From: Ceratopteris richardii
Lineage: Eukaryota; Streptophyta; Polypodiopsida; Polypodiales; Pteridaceae
Assembly (NCBI GenBank): GCA_020310875.1
Contig: CM035407.1
Span: forward strand, 226,479,468 to 226,543,467
DNA length: 64,000 nucleotides
Direction of reading: 5' to 3'
In this document: in pieces, positions 1 to 13,100 of the stretch
Layout of the letters: each line of letters opens with the position of its first letter
Numbering within the stretch: position 1 is the first letter of the stretch
Notes under the pieces: generated by a model
Database searches by the model: none
What the model was told of the DNA's origin: nothing
What the model saw: only the letters and a program-made list of their open reading frames with translations
Made by a program: the position numbers and the translations under genes

Positions 1-720
1 AGTGCCAGAGAACATGAAGAATAGAGACCTCACAAAACTCAAAGATATGGTGTCCATGACACCTAACATTGTGGTTCACCTTAGAATGTGCATGCAACAT
101 TTTGCCTTTCCAGCACAAGACAGGTTCACCATGCCACATGAGAAGGTATGGTTCACTTTATATCTTGCAAAAACTCAGAACTTAATGATTATCCTACCTC
201 ACTAGATTATTAATCAACTCCACTTGGCACACAAATGATGGTCATGCAAGTCAGTATTGTATGGATGTTGTGAATTGATCACAATTATTTATCGATGTTT
301 GTCTTATGACATTCCAATTTAGAGGGCTCTAACATGGAATAGGGTACAACAATTCAAAGGCCGAGCATCCACAAGTCCCCCATCAAAGAGGATGCAAGGA
401 GAAGTACCATGTGCTCAACCACAAGGAGCCACTTTAACCCTAGATGTCACTCCCCCATTTGGATGTATATGCCCATTCACACTATGCTTCCCAAGGGATA
501 GATCTGAGGGCACAAGCATTTTTCCACCATTCCCCATAGACCTTGAATTCCTTGGAGGAGTACACCTGGAAGATCTCACCAATGAGGATTTTGAGTAGAT
601 CTTAAGAGAAGTAAATATTGAGTTAGGTGAGGAACAACTGGTGGAATATTTTGGCCCTAGGTGTTATATGGAGTAACCCTTTGGGAGAGGTGTGAACCAC
701 CTCTTAACTGATTTAGATGG
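1..720 (+). pseudogene. Decayed copy of retroelement accessory ORF (ORF3-like)
   Basis: One reading frame (starting at base 2) runs through several stop codons and matches residues of about 195-310 of the 1414-aa ORF3 of the element at 22896-39572. In the best stretch about 36 of 55 residues are identical, including the run QHFAFPAQDRFT. Similarity continues weakly (YGCC, IIYRCL, KRM) to an acidic stretch near 540-660. The copy is cut by the window edge on the left, and the remainder is lost in a GA-rich tract near 791-806. Stops lie at 203-205 and 596-598 and at points between. It is on the opposite strand from the intact element, so it is a separate old insertion. Function is unknown; it is dead here. 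Confidence 0.75.
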
Positions 721-2050
721 GCTCATACATGAGTGCCATGTGGCACCCATGAGTAGAGCCATGTGGGGGGAACTCATTTAGTTATGGCAAGAGAGAGAGA
801 GAGAGACTATTCTCATATTTGGTATGCGGCTAGGCAGAACGAAGAGCTTAGTTCTCCGTGTGGTACAGAGACCCTTCTTCTGCGATCAACCTCGAAGAGC
901 ATGCAAGGATGACTCCAAAATAAGGGGCCTCATCGGGAAGATAACACTGGCATCAGAGCTCAAGGGATGGAGGCGAACGGCTCACACGAACGGAGTGATT
1001 GAACACACACATCGAGGCGCCAACAGACCCTGGACGGAAGGACAACCGACGAGGGAGCTCCCCCATCTCTCGTCTTCCCTCCTCCCCTTCTCTTGGATGA
1101 GGAAATGAAGAGGCTATTCTTGTTAATATAGAGAAACTTGGTGCTTTTGAGCTTCCATGTGGGATAAGTAACTCTATCGACAGCCATTCTGAGCCATTTT
1201 CAAAATTACAACCAAGATCAAGCTGAAGATGGGGAAGATTTTGTAATTCTCTTGAGTTTTGAAGGAAAAAATTGATGCTATGGATCAAGATGTTGGCAAA
1301 ATGAGAATGCATATATGTATTATGGGCTATGGATATGGGGTATGGGGCATGGGTTTTTCTTGAGAAGCTTCAGTTTCTCTGTTTTGACCTCTCAAAGTCA
1401 TTACTCTATGAAGATTAGCTTTTCCACTTCCTACTCATGACATACCCAGCTTCTCCGCACCGTAGCTTCCTCATTCGATATTTGATTTCAAAAATATTTG
1501 TCATCTTATGAAGCTATACTCCCAAGCTTCGCTCAAAGACCATTGATATTGGATTTGAACGAAATTTGATCAACCAAAATCTCCTTGCAACGCTTCAGTA
1601 GGAACTAGGCGGCCACTTCTGGGCCTAGTTTTTCATCATCCGGTGTCCAAATTCACTTTTTTCACTTGGGATAGCTTTATATCTTTGAAGTACATGTGTT
1701 GGGCTACATTTTTGGACTGGCAAGGACTGTCAAATATCAAAATTTTTTCAGTTTTACTCAGTTTGCCCAGTTGGGGCTATTGCTACATGGTTTTGGCATT
1801 GTTCTTGTTGGTTTTTGGTGATTAGAACCTCCCCGGACCAACCGGACATTTCCATTTTTTGTTTGGGCCTAGCAAGGATTCAAAATCAACGACCTAAAGC
1901 TTCAAGGATCACTTGGATTTCGCTTTCGTAGCCTCAATTTGTACCAGGGAAGTGTTCTTGTGATATATTTCTCTTCTTTTTGCATATTTAAGCTTTACTT
2001 CCATTCATTTTCACATACTCTAGTTAGCAAATGGGGAAGGGAAGTAAAAC
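721..2050. other. Unassigned intergenic or retroelement leader sequence
   Basis: No gene is supported here. A (GA)n run lies at 791-806. The last 200 bases are pyrimidine-rich and run straight into the gag-like frame at 2051, so part of this stretch is probably the 5' leader or LTR of the broken Ty3 element that follows. I could not find a matching LTR partner or a convincing primer-binding site. Short open frames on both strands show no recognisable domain. Confidence 0.4.
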
Positions 2051-3302
2051 ATGGAATCTAAAGGCAAACAAGTAGTTGAACACACTTCTGCATCTAAAGA
2101 GCAACTAGAGGATCTTGATTCTAGAATGGAAGAAGTAGAATTAGGGCAAGAAGTAAAAGAAAACTTAGAAGCGAAAGAGCCTCAGTAAGAAGAGTATACA
2201 TATGAGGAACTTTTAGATGAGTTTTTCACTCATGATCAATTCATAGACTTGAAAGAGCAAACCCTTAAATTAGAGAGAGATCTTGGAAGCATCACATCTC
2301 TCATTCAGCAGCTAAAGTCTCAAATGATCTCACTTGAGACTAGCATCACCTCTTTCCTGGCTAGGAAGGAAAGAGAAACCCCTCCTATTCCTCTAGAGAT
2401 TACTAGGAAAGATGCTTATCTTCCTAGTAAACATAAATGAGAGAGCTCTAGGGAAGCTTCCCTCCCGAAAGACTTGAAGCCACCTACCTTTACAGGGGAT
2501 GACCGAGATAGGAACAAGGATGCAATCTACACTTCTTTACAAAAGTGGCATGATTTGCATCAATTGAAGGGCACCCCACCAGAGTACCATGTGCTAGAGG
2601 TGAGTCTCTCCCTCGGCCCGCATGCTTACAAGTGGTGGATGAGTCTTAAGGAGGTGAACTCTATCCCTACTGATTGGACTCAGTTTGAGACTCTTTTTCT
2701 AAAAGATTTCTTCTTGAGAATGAGGAAGAGAGGAATTGGGATGAGTGGGACAGGATTACCCAAAGAGGTAGGCCTCTTATGGTCTACTTATCCCACTATA
2801 GAGAGATCATTTTGAAACTTAAGGGCTTATATGATTTCCAGAAGACTAGAGGGTTTCTTAAAGGCTTAGATAAGGCCATAAAAAGCGAAGTCAGAAGGAA
2901 TACGCCTAAGACGTTTGAGGAGGTGATCAAGTATGCACAGATCTATGAGGACCATAACCGTCCTCAATATACTCCTACGGAGACGGATCAGCCCCTCAAG
3001 CCTCTTAGTATGACTAAATTCAAGAAGAAGTTGCCTTTTGGGAAAAACAAAGTTTTTTATTAAAAAACAAATATCACAAGGACCTAGATTATCCACAGAT
3101 CAGTTTGAGAGGGCCAAAAGAGAGAACCTGTGTTCTAGGTGTTTGTCTCCTAGCCATTCACAGTGGAACTGTCCATTCAAGAAGGGGGAAGAAAAGAAGA
3201 AGGGACAAGAGACTAGTACGGCCCTTGAAAAGGGCAAAAAGGTGGTCCACCTAGTGCAGACCCTTCCCATTCATGGCAGCTCTGCTGCAAGGGAGTGGAG
3301 GT
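2051..3302 (+). pseudogene. gag-like polyprotein, frameshifted
   Basis: Reading starts at the ATG at 2051. The frame has an early in-frame TAA near 2187, a second stop near 2438, and a retrotransposon gag core at about 2474-2720 (starting KPPTFTGDDRDRNKDA, with KWWMSL). A frameshift follows near 2715, the core continues at 2779-3063 (GFLKGLDKAIKSEVR), and another shift leads to 3038-3304. The last segment has a CX2CX4HX4C zinc knuckle, CSRCLSPSHSQWNC, the nucleic-acid-binding motif of retroviral-type nucleocapsids. At least two frameshifts and two stops make it nonfunctional. Confidence 0.8.
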
Positions 3303-3786
3303 AATGCACGAGGATATAGAGCACACCTCCTGTTTGACTCAGTCATTGTGGTCACGGCAGTTTGGACCACATGACCTAGTTAAACTGCATGGTAGTGTGT
3401 ACGAGACCAAGGTGCGGGTCATGATAGATGACTCTACCACTCATAATTTTATAAACTATGATTTGGTCAAGAAATTAAAGATTCCCCAGCAGCCCAGTGC
3501 ACATAAATACATTGTATCTATGATGCAAGGGCAAGATAAGAGGATATGGGATAGTATGGTATCCAATTTGGAAGTCAAGATGCAGGACTATACAGATTAT
3601 ATGGACTTCCAAATTATGAATATGGAGAGGACACACCTAGTCTTAGGAAGAGAGTGGCTATGGGGATTGGAGACATACTTAAACACAGCTATCAAAACAA
3701 CACACTTGAATTTGAAAAGAATGGAAGTAAAGTTTGTATTCAAGGAGAGAGAGATGTACCTAGTGCACCTCTCATTTCATCATTAG
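3295..3786 (+). pseudogene. Retropepsin-like aspartic protease, damaged
   Basis: The frame has the usual Ty3 protease layout: a short beta segment, the catalytic motif, then the hydrophobic LVLGREWL motif about 75 residues later. The catalytic D-S/T-G is changed to DDST (VMIDDSTTHNFI), so the glycine is lost. The frame then shifts near 3655 into the RT frame. Overlap with the end of the gag frame reflects decay, not normal organisation. Confidence 0.75.
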
Positions 3787-5285
3787 AGTTGTATAGTCTT
3801 TGTTATTCTCAACATGTACACGAGATGTTTTTATTGTATAGTCATGATATGGAGCATTGTACAGACAGCTCATCTGATGTATATTTTCATGCTAGGAATG
3901 TAAATATGGACAGGACTTTCTACTATTCTTTTTTGCAAGGGTGTGTGGTTAAAAGTTTTAAGGATCTTATGTTTGAGTATAGAGATGTTTTTCCCACTGA
4001 CTTACCTAGAGGGCTACCACCTGAGAGAGGGGACATTGACCATGCCATTGAGGTTGTTACTAACACTAACCCTATTTGCAAGTCACCTTATAGGCTTAGT
4101 GTTTCTCAACATGAGGAGGTTGAGAAGCAATTGCAAGATTATTTAGATAAGGGCTTCATTAAACCTAGTAACTCACCATGGGCATCACCAATGCTCCTAG
4201 TTAAAAAGAAAGATGGCTCTATGAGACTATGTATAGACTATAGAGCACTTAATAAAGTAACTATCAAAAATAGATTTCCAATGCCTAGATTGGAAGATCT
4301 ATTTGATCAGCTACATCAAGCTAGGTATTTTACCAGGCTTGATCTTAGATCAGGATATCATCATATCAAGATTAGGGCAAAGGACGTCCCTAAGACTGCT
4401 TTTATGACTAGATATGGGCACAATGAGTTTTTGGTGATGCCTTTTGGTCTCATGAATGCTCCTACCACTTTCATGAAGCTCATGAATAATGTTTTACGGC
4501 CTTATCTAGGACATTTTGTAGTAGAATTTTTGGATGACATTCTGAACTATAGTGCATCAGAAGAGGAGCACTTGGAACACTTAAGAAAAGTATTTCAAGT
4601 GCTACGGGAAAATTCACTCTTTGCTAAGGAGTCAAAGTGTGAATTTTTCAAGATAGAGGTTAGATACCTTGGGCATATTGTCTCCCAGGATGGAATCTAG
4701 ATGGATCCTGAAAAAGGAAGGGATGTTATGGAACGGTCACATCCAAGGAACTTGGAGGAGCTGCAGATCTCCCTAGGTTTATCAGGATAATTCTACCAAA
4801 GATTCATTAAGAATTATGCCAAAATTGTTGTTCCAATGATGGAATAACTTAAAGGGAAAGGGAAAGCCTTTCATTGGGGAGACGAACAGAAGCAAAGTAT
4901 GGAGAAATTGAAAGTAGCAATTTCTACAACTCCGCTTTTACATATAGCAGATCCCAACAAACCATTTGTGGTTGAGACTGACGCGAGTGATTTTGCCATA
5001 GGAGCGGTTCTAGTTCAAGATGGTCAACCAGTAGCTTTTGAGAGTAAGAAGCTAAAACTGGCTCAGAATAATTACTCTGTCTATGAGAAGGAGTTGTATG
5101 CAATTGTCCATGCTTTGAAGAAGTGGCATCATTATTTATATGGTGCCAAAGTCACGATAGTGTTTGATCAAGAGAGCATTAAGTGGCTCTCTAATCAAAC
5201 AGACCTTAAAGGTTGTAAGGCCTGATGGGCAGAGACCTTTCAGGAGTTTGATTATGAGCTTAGGTATAGGAAGGGAAAGTTTAAT
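3654..5285 (+). pseudogene. Ty3/gypsy reverse transcriptase and RNase H, partial
   Basis: One frame carries RT motifs from CIDYRALN through the FLDD active site (FLDDILNYS) to [11 protein letters not shown], then a TAG at 4698-4700. The same frame resumes through further stops into RNase H (ETDASDFAIGAVLVQ, with YEKELYAIVHALKKWHHYL) up to a TGA at 5223-5225. The catalytic aspartates of RT are still present. The end of RNase H and all of integrase are missing. RT copies the element RNA and RNase H degrades the template; neither can be made here. Confidence 0.88.
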
Positions 5286-5287
5286 GT

Positions 5288-5590
5288 GGGCCAAAAGCTA
5301 GCTAAAAACTATAAAAAGAGCTAGAGAGCTCATTTTTTAGGTTAGCTTGTTAGAGTTTCTGAGCTATTCCAAGAGACTTCTTGAGTAATAGAAAGCACTC
5401 CATTGTTCCTCTCCTTGTTCTTGCCTTGTGTGCACGTGTGTGTGTGTATATGTGTGTGCATGTTAGTATGCTTCTCACTCATGCACTTGTGCCTTCACTT
5501 GCTCACAATTATCATACTAATCCTCACGTCTCCACAGATTGACATTTATGAGGTGGATCTCCTCACATTGGTACTTGCCATTTCAGTTTT
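5288..5590 (+). repeat. Diverged LTR fragment, same family as the 22896-39572 element
   Basis: In sense orientation this matches the LTR of the young element read on its minus strand: the gccaaa-agctag start, a TATA-like ctataaaaag, the gagctagagagctc block, the (TG)n-rich stretch, then the R-U5 part ending near the gattgacatt motif. The 5' part of the LTR is missing. It joins the broken RNase H frame on the left and word-repeat block A on the right, so both edges look like recombination joints. Confidence 0.75.
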
Positions 5591-8500
5591 CGATGAATCG
5601 AAGCTAATATGTTGAGTTTTCGTATTAGCATTTACATGTTGTTTTTGGCATATTAGCGTTTACGTCTTGTTTTCGACATATTAGCATTTACTAACAGTTT
5701 TCGCTGATACTTTGCAAGAACTTGCGAGTGTCCGAAATATCTAGATGAAGAATTCATTGTCGCTGCTAACTTTTCACCAACAAACCATGACCAAGTATAA
5801 TATACTATCTTTCATCAATAGAGATGTGTCGATCTATCTTATACTCAATCTTGTACGTCTGGCATTTGTTCCCATCTTTTCATTCTATTAGAATTTTAGT
5901 CTTGTCAGTGAGTGTTCTATGTAGTGAATGTGTACCGAAAACCTAAATGGTATTAGCCTATTTACCTATCGAGCTAAAAGAAAATGTTTTCGAAACCGTT
6001 TCCCACACAGGTGCTAAAGTGTCCTATTGGTGCTTTAGTGTCCCGTAATGGGGAACGGAAACGGACACTTTAGCACCTAAAAGGTAAACTAAGCGCTCCA
6101 TAAGGTATTAGAGCTAAAGAAAACTTTAGCGCATTTCCTAAAAGGCTACAGCGTGTTCATTTCCCAATAGGACACTTTAGCACTTGGGAAATGGCTAAAG
6201 TGTCCTCGGTGCTAAAGAAGATCGAGTCTTGCGCTATGCGATTAGCTTAAACCTTTAGGTTAAGTGCGAAGACCATTATGGTTAAGCTACAGCTACACCA
6301 ACGAGGTCTTGTCTTGCGCTAAAGAGACCATGTTGGTCTTGCACTAAAGAGACCATGTTGGTCTTGTCTTGCGCTAAAGAGACCATTCAGTCAAGAAGCT
6401 TGATCATGTTGGTCTTGTCTTATCTTGTCTTGTCTTGCTTAAGCGGTTTTGCTTAAATGATTAGGAGAGATAGTTTACTGAGTTGTAAATGTAAATGATT
6501 AAGCAAAAATGTTTACAACACGTAGCCAAAAACCTATACGGGTTTTGTTGTGCCTAACCAAAAACTTAGGGGGTGAAGCTAAGCACATTTACCGTTACGT
6601 ATTAGATTAACTGTTTATCGTTTAGGTTTTTTTTAGCATAAAACCAATAGGCATGTAGCTACACCATGCTGGTCTTGTGCTAAACCTATAAGGGAAATAG
6701 CTAAAGAAAAACTTAAGGGTTTGGGTGATAGAAAACCATTCCCTTTAGGTATTAGGTTACTCGTTAGGTTTTTGGGTACCATAAAGGCTAAAGCATTGTC
6801 TTACTGATTCCCTTTAGGTTTTCTTTAGCCCTAATACCTTTATGGGAAACACTTCACCCTTCGGGCAAGACCAACATGGTTAAGCTTAACTTTAGTTAGT
6901 TGACGTTTACAACTCAGTAAACTTTAGCACCTATTGGTTTTGTGCTTAGTTAATAACCTTAAAGGGCAAGCCATAGGGAAGACCATGTAGAACGGAAGAC
7001 CATTAAGGTCTTGCTACAATGAATGTGCTAAAGTTTACTAGTTAGGTCCGAAGGGGCGTAGCCATTAAGGTCCCGAAGGGTTAATCGATGGTTAGGGAAT
7101 CATAGTTAGTCTACCGATTAGGGAATCGTGCTATCGCTTGCATAGCACCTTTGGGTTTTCAGGCTAATACATTTACAACATGTTTGTTGCACCCCATAAG
7201 TAAACGTTTTCATAAACGTAAACTAACCGAAAACAACATACATGTTTTCTATCTACGTTTACCTTTACGATAAACTATTGCACCTAAAGGTGTTAGAAAA
7301 AACATGTTGTAAACTACGTTAGAAAACAAACAGTAAATGTAAAAGCAAAAATGTTTACTTATGGAGCTAAAGAAAACCTAAAGGTGCTATGCATCTAAAG
7401 AAAACCTTTAGGGGTGAAGCGAGCTAAACCCGGTTAGGTGCTATGCGAGGTATTAGCTTAATCCTAAAAGGTATAGGTATTAGCTTAAATGTGTTGTTTT
7501 CGATGAATCGAAGCTAATACTTATACGATTAAGCGAAAATTGGGTGAACAATTTAGAAAACGTTTACCTAAATGTAGAAGCTAATACTGAGTTGTAAACG
7601 GAATTAGCTCTGATGAACCGTTTACAACACATATTAGCATTTACCCATACGGTGTGTAGCGTTTACCATAAAGGTAAATGTAAATGATTAAGCTAAACCG
7701 CCTAAGCTTAACCAATATGATCTTCCCTTCAGGCCAACATCGTGTAGCGTTTATCATTCCCTTTTAGGGGCTTTCCTAAATAAAGGTGCATTAGTTTACC
7801 TTAAGTAAACGATTTTGGCTAAAGAAAAGCTAAAGAAAATGCTTAAGTGAAGACTAAAGAAAACAGTAAAGGGAATGATTTTCTATTGCCCAAACCCGTT
7901 AAGGTGCTAAAGAAAACATTAAGGGAAACGGACACTTTAGCATCTTAACGAGAATCTTAAGCTATTATCATTCAATCAAGAAGGCTTAAGCAATTACGCT
8001 TTAGCCAATAGGTATTAGCTACACCATGTTGGACTTGCTTAATAATACCATGAAGGCTACACCAACACCATGTAGGCTACAGTGAATGCTTAACCATAAT
8101 AACTTAACCTAAAGGCTTACGTGAAAACTAACGCTTTCCCTACCATAAGGTGGGAAATGGCACATAGAGGTCCAGTAGGATTAAGCAAAAATTAAATGCA
8201 TAAAACAAAACCTAACTGATCTTCGCATAGCGCCTAACTGGTAAATGCTTAAGCAAGACAAGATAAGACCAGAATGATGTAGCTTCTTGACTTAATCGCT
8301 TCTAAAGAAAACTTCATGGTAATAGCTTCACCGCTTCTTTAATTAATGGCTTGCAGCGCCCCTTTACTTTAGGTGTAGCGTTTACCATTATGGTATAGGT
8401 ATTAGCTTCACCTAAAAGGTCCAGCAGGATTAAGCTAATACCGGGTAAACGATTAAGCTAATAGTAAAAGATTAAGCTAATACTTATACCTAACGTAGAA

Positions 8501-10140
8501 GCATTTACTATTAGGTATAGGTTTTTTATCTATGTTTATATTCACTGTTAGTTTTCTATCGCTCGTTTACCTATCGGTAAACTATCGCTCCATAAGGCCT
8601 GATTCGGCTTAAGTGAAGAGAAAGTAAAGAAAACCAAAACTTAAAAGTTAAACGAGCTTAAGGAAGACAAGACAAGATAAGACCTTAATGGTGTAGTTGT
8701 AGCCTTCATGGTCAAGCTTCTTGACTGAATGGTTAAGCTTCTTGACTACATGGTTAAGTTTTGCCCCTTTAGGTAAATGCCCGTTTAGGTTTTGTTTTAT
8801 TAGTCATTTCCCTAATGGGAAACGCTATGCACCTATTGGTTTTGTGCTAAAGAAACAAAACAAGACCAACATCACTGGCATAACACCTTCGGGCCTTTTA
8901 GGTGCTTTTCCTAAAGGTGCTAAAGTCTCCTATTGGTGCTTTACTTTCCTATTGTTGCTAAAGAAAACCTATTGGGAAACGAAAACAGTTTTGATTTCTA
9001 AAGAAAATGTCGTAACGGGAAACACTTAAGCCCAAAGGACCGGTTGGTTTCCCACCTATTGGTTTTGCGCTAAAGAAAACGCTTTAAGGTAGGTTTTGCG
9101 CTAAAGAAAACGCTTTAACCTTAAAGGCTTAAGCTAATACCATTAGGTATTAGGTTTGTGCTTTGCTATTACCTAAAAGGTTTTGAAACCTAATACCTAA
9201 ATGGTAAACTATCACTCCTAATCGGGTTAGTGCTTAGAAAACCATAACAACATAGGTATTAGCTTAATCCAATAGATCCTTTAGGAGCTAAAGCTTACGT
9301 GTTGTAAATGTATTAGCTTAATCAATTAGTCCCGAAGGGAACGATAAACGTAAAAGTTCGTAGTTTAAGCTAATACCATTACTGGTAAACTAACCCAAAA
9401 ATCGGTTACCAGTATTAGCTTAAACAAAAACAAAATAAACACGATTAAGTGTTTACTGTTAGGTAAACGTAAACTAACATATACCTAATGTAGAAGCGTT
9501 TACCATTAGGTATAGGTTTTCTATCTACGTTTACTTTAGTTTTCTAACCGAAAACATTTACTTTAGGTGCTATGCAAGCTTAATCGCTTCGTTATGGATG
9601 CATAGCCAAAAACCTAACCGGTATTAGCATAGCGCCAATAGCAGATAAATAAAACTAATTTGTAAATGTATTAGCGTAGTCGTTCACTTGGTATTAGCAC
9701 GTTTAAGCTAATATCATTAAGTAAACATATTAATGTAAATGTTTACTGAACGTATTAGCTCTATCTATGTTTACAACACTAAAGCAGTTTCTATGTTAAG
9801 TAAACGATTAAGAGTTTACCTAAAGGCTAAAGCATAATCGCTTCTACGTTGACTAACGTAAATGCTTAAACAAAAACAACACATAAACATGGAGCACATT
9901 GACTAACGTAAATGCTTCACAGAGCAGTTTAGCAATGCCTAAGAGGAGCAGTTTAGCAATGCCTAAGCAGAGCAGTTTAGCTGCTAAGCCGCGAAAGCAG
10001 TTTAGCTTAGCCTCTATGGGAGCAGTTTAACTTAGCTCCGCTCCGTAGTTTAGCTTAGCCTAAGCTCTGTAGTTTAGCAACACCTAAGCGGAGCAGTTTA
10101 GCTTCTAAGCTCCACATTTTGGCTGCTAAGCCGCTCCTTT
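5591..10140. repeat. Word-repeat block A (mitochondrial-like candidate)
   Basis: About 4.5 kb is assembled from a small set of recurring 6-20-base words in both orientations. Examples are gctaaagaaaac, attagcttaa, cctaaagg/cctttagg, gttaagctt, aaacgtaaac and aagacaagacc. Many words are palindromic or pair with a neighbouring inverse copy. There is no fixed period, so it is not a tandem satellite. No long ORF or retroelement domain occurs. The stretch near 8930-9090 is nearly repeated at 16390-16555 in block B. A relic tRNA-His in the sister blocks at 48-57 kb suggests an organellar source; that is inference. Confidence 0.7.
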
Positions 10141-13100
10141 ATCTAAAAATAGACCAAAAGTACTCTATTGGTCATTCACCCCAATGCACCAATTAGGCTT
10201 ACGAGAGAATGGTATGGTTATTAAGTAACGTTACATTCTCTAGGAGGAAGACGTGAGTTATGCTTTTTTCCTCCCTCAGCTAATTACTAAGAAAGGTAAA
10301 AGGCTTTCTCTATCCGGCAAGCTACTATGCCTACGCTATTCCCATATCCAAAAAGCGCGTAGCTCAGGCTTCCCTTTGAGGGGAGTATGTTTTGCACATG
10401 TGCGTATCTCTCTATTTTTCTATCTTCTTTCAACCAAAACCCACAGGGCTTAGGCTTAGGCTTGCTTGCCGATGCTATTTACAGGGCTTTGCTAAGAAAG
10501 CTAGTCTACGACCCCCCTACCGACTAAACTAAGGGAGAATGGCCACCCGTCATTGATGCAAAGAAAAATAGTGAGAGAAACACCATCCATTAGCACGCCA
10601 GTTTTTAGGGTAGATTAGTGCTTACCTTTGTGTTTCAAGCAAGTGTTGCATGCTTCACTCAGACATGAACAAAATGTGTATGAGTCGATCCCCTCCAATG
10701 AGCCCGATATGCACGTTTGCCAATGATATCACGTAAACTACAAAACCAAACACAATATCTATCACAACCAAACTACGAGTTCACCCACTCGACATTTCAG
10801 ACTCAGTCCCTACCTTGCTGCGATGATGGCTTAGTTGCCTCAAGGTCTAGCCAAAGTGGTGCCTGATGACTGTTGGTCGTAATAGTAGGTGATGCTAAGA
10901 AACACTTCTACATTGACTAACGTATTAGCTTAAATGAAAACGTTAGGTGGAACCTCATGTAATGGATCTATTGGCACACTTATCTACCTCGTGGTGAAAG
11001 AATCCCATCGGTGTGTGTGGGTCTCTTTCTTGGGTACTCTATTCTGTTGGGCATGAGCTTGCATCTTAGCATCTACTTTCTTAGGTAATAGATGAACCAC
11101 CTGGTGGCGGTCAAGGTTGGACAACCTCTCCTCCGGCACTATCTCTTTGTTGCTTCCAGCCTCATTCCAAACAAAAAAGGAAGAGGAGGCATTACATCCA
11201 CCCCCTTCCGATGAGAAAGCCAAAAAAAGCAATTGCCTTAGTGTAAAGAATCCATTAGACAAATACCAAGGATAAGTCGACGCATTCAAGATGTGATAAG
11301 CGGCGCTTCAACGTTGACTAACGTAAATGCTTTCAGTCTCATTACCATTAACCACATCTCTCACTCTAGCGTAGTCTTCTTCATAAAGCGACCAAGCTGA
11401 ATCTTCATCCAAAGCAGCCATTGAATCAAAGGAGAACTAGGAAGCATAGAAGAAGAACTACTAGGATGGATGCTCAGTTCCTCTCTACAAAGAGATAATT
11501 TTCTTCCATTTACATCCTTTCTTCTATTAAAGATTATATAGCTAAAACTCCAGAGCATGAACTTTTACTGAGTTCGCCCAATACATACATATTTGTAGCC
11601 TTGTGTATGTAAATATTTCTACAAAGTACTCTTGAGATTGAAAGCTCTCAATCTCTGATAACAAAATACTTATCACTATGCATGTAATCGGGTTCATCAT
11701 TTAATTTTTGGGGTTTCTCAATCAATAAGATCAGCCAAAAGCAATTTTCTCATTACAAGCAAGGTGCGAAGCTAATACGAAAACCAATAGATGCAATAGT
11801 TTACCTATACGGTAAACGTATTAGCTTGATACGTGTCTATGGGTAAACGGAGGATGGAAACCTATAGTGACTTTGTGACTTTGCTCCTTCACGTATTTCT
11901 AGCTTATTAAGCTTCCCCACCTAACAGATCTACACAGGTATGTCCACCCATCCCCTTTTCTTTCGTGAAAGCTAGAAGCTAATGGTTATGGATAGGACAA
12001 AACGTAGAACAATGAACGAGCTAAGTGGTGGTCATGACATCTCAAGCATTCTGGAATGGCTATTTGCCAACCAAGGTAAAATACAATCCATGAAAGTTTA
12101 GCTTCTAACTCCGAAGAAAATACCTCTCCCCAATGAGTAGTTGTACGACTCGTATAGAAATTTCTACACGGATTGCGGGAAAGAAAGTTTGGGGCTATGC
12201 GCGCTATAGCACGGAATTGAACCAGTTTCTTATTACTCATAAGGTAAGTGCTCGTTGGACGTAAGGTAAGGTAAAACCAGTAGTTGGACATAGTAACAAA
12301 AAGAAGGTAAGCGGAATAATGAATTGTGCTTTAGCCCAGCCATAACTGTGCAATTGATATTTCTTTCTGTTTCATAATATGTTGATTGGACTCTATGGCG
12401 GGAGGATATGCCCTATTCCTTTTGCGGAGCCTACAGGCCTTGGCAGTAGTGTTATATTGTCTAACCAATGACTCAATGACCACGTATAACTTGTGGGGGT
12501 GGATATTATATAGAGGAGGCGATACGAGACTCCCCAGCAGTGGTACTCTGTTCTTTGGGATAGGCTTTCTCCACTCACCCTCCATCAAACTTGCCTTAGA
12601 AAGTTGGTCTAACAGAAGCATGAACCCATCATCTTCCATCCTTCTGGAATACGATGGGATGTCTTAATCAATGGAATTGTAACCTTTCTCGATGTCGAGC
12701 TCTAACAACCAAGAGAGGCCTGCCCATTCTTTTGTTATGAACTCCAGTCCCATGTACACTCTCTGTTCAGCCCGGACCCACGTGAGTCATCCAAAAAGGT
12801 ACTTTCATACATGCCTTCTAGAGCTATTCGGACGGCTTCCTACACGACCTCGTCCCTCGATGAAGTTATGCGTAGTGGCCTTCCAGTTTTCTGAGGCTCC
12901 AATGTCACGACACGTTTTATGGGGCCCTCGACACTTTCATCCGTTGTTTCATGAACCCATCAATCAAAGATGATGGGGTTTAGCCACTATGGTAAATGGT
13001 TGGTGTACCCACCATGGAGCTTGGGAACGGGTCAAAACGTGCTCTTTGCATGTGATAGCCGCTGCCCTAATGCCTTTTCCCATAACTGCACCTTCAAAAC

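Larger units (their letters stand above)
2051..5287 (+). mobile_element. Degenerate Ty3/gypsy retrotransposon (gag-PR-RT-RNase H)
   Basis: Domains occur in the canonical order gag, CCHC knuckle, aspartic protease, reverse transcriptase, RNase H, broken by stops and frameshifts. The coding match stops within RNase H (the KFNVG region), with no integrase. It abuts a piece of an unrelated LTR family at about 5288, so the 3' half was lost or replaced. No flanking LTR pair was found. It is an old, inactive insertion. Confidence 0.85.

Noticed and set aside
824-1108. ORFs on both strands near 0.8-1.3 kb
   Set aside because: No domain and no recognisable family; overlapping frames on opposite strands give no reason to prefer one.
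5403-5615. 70-codon Val/Cys/Leu-rich ORF
   Set aside because: It is produced by the (TG)n tract of the LTR fragment.
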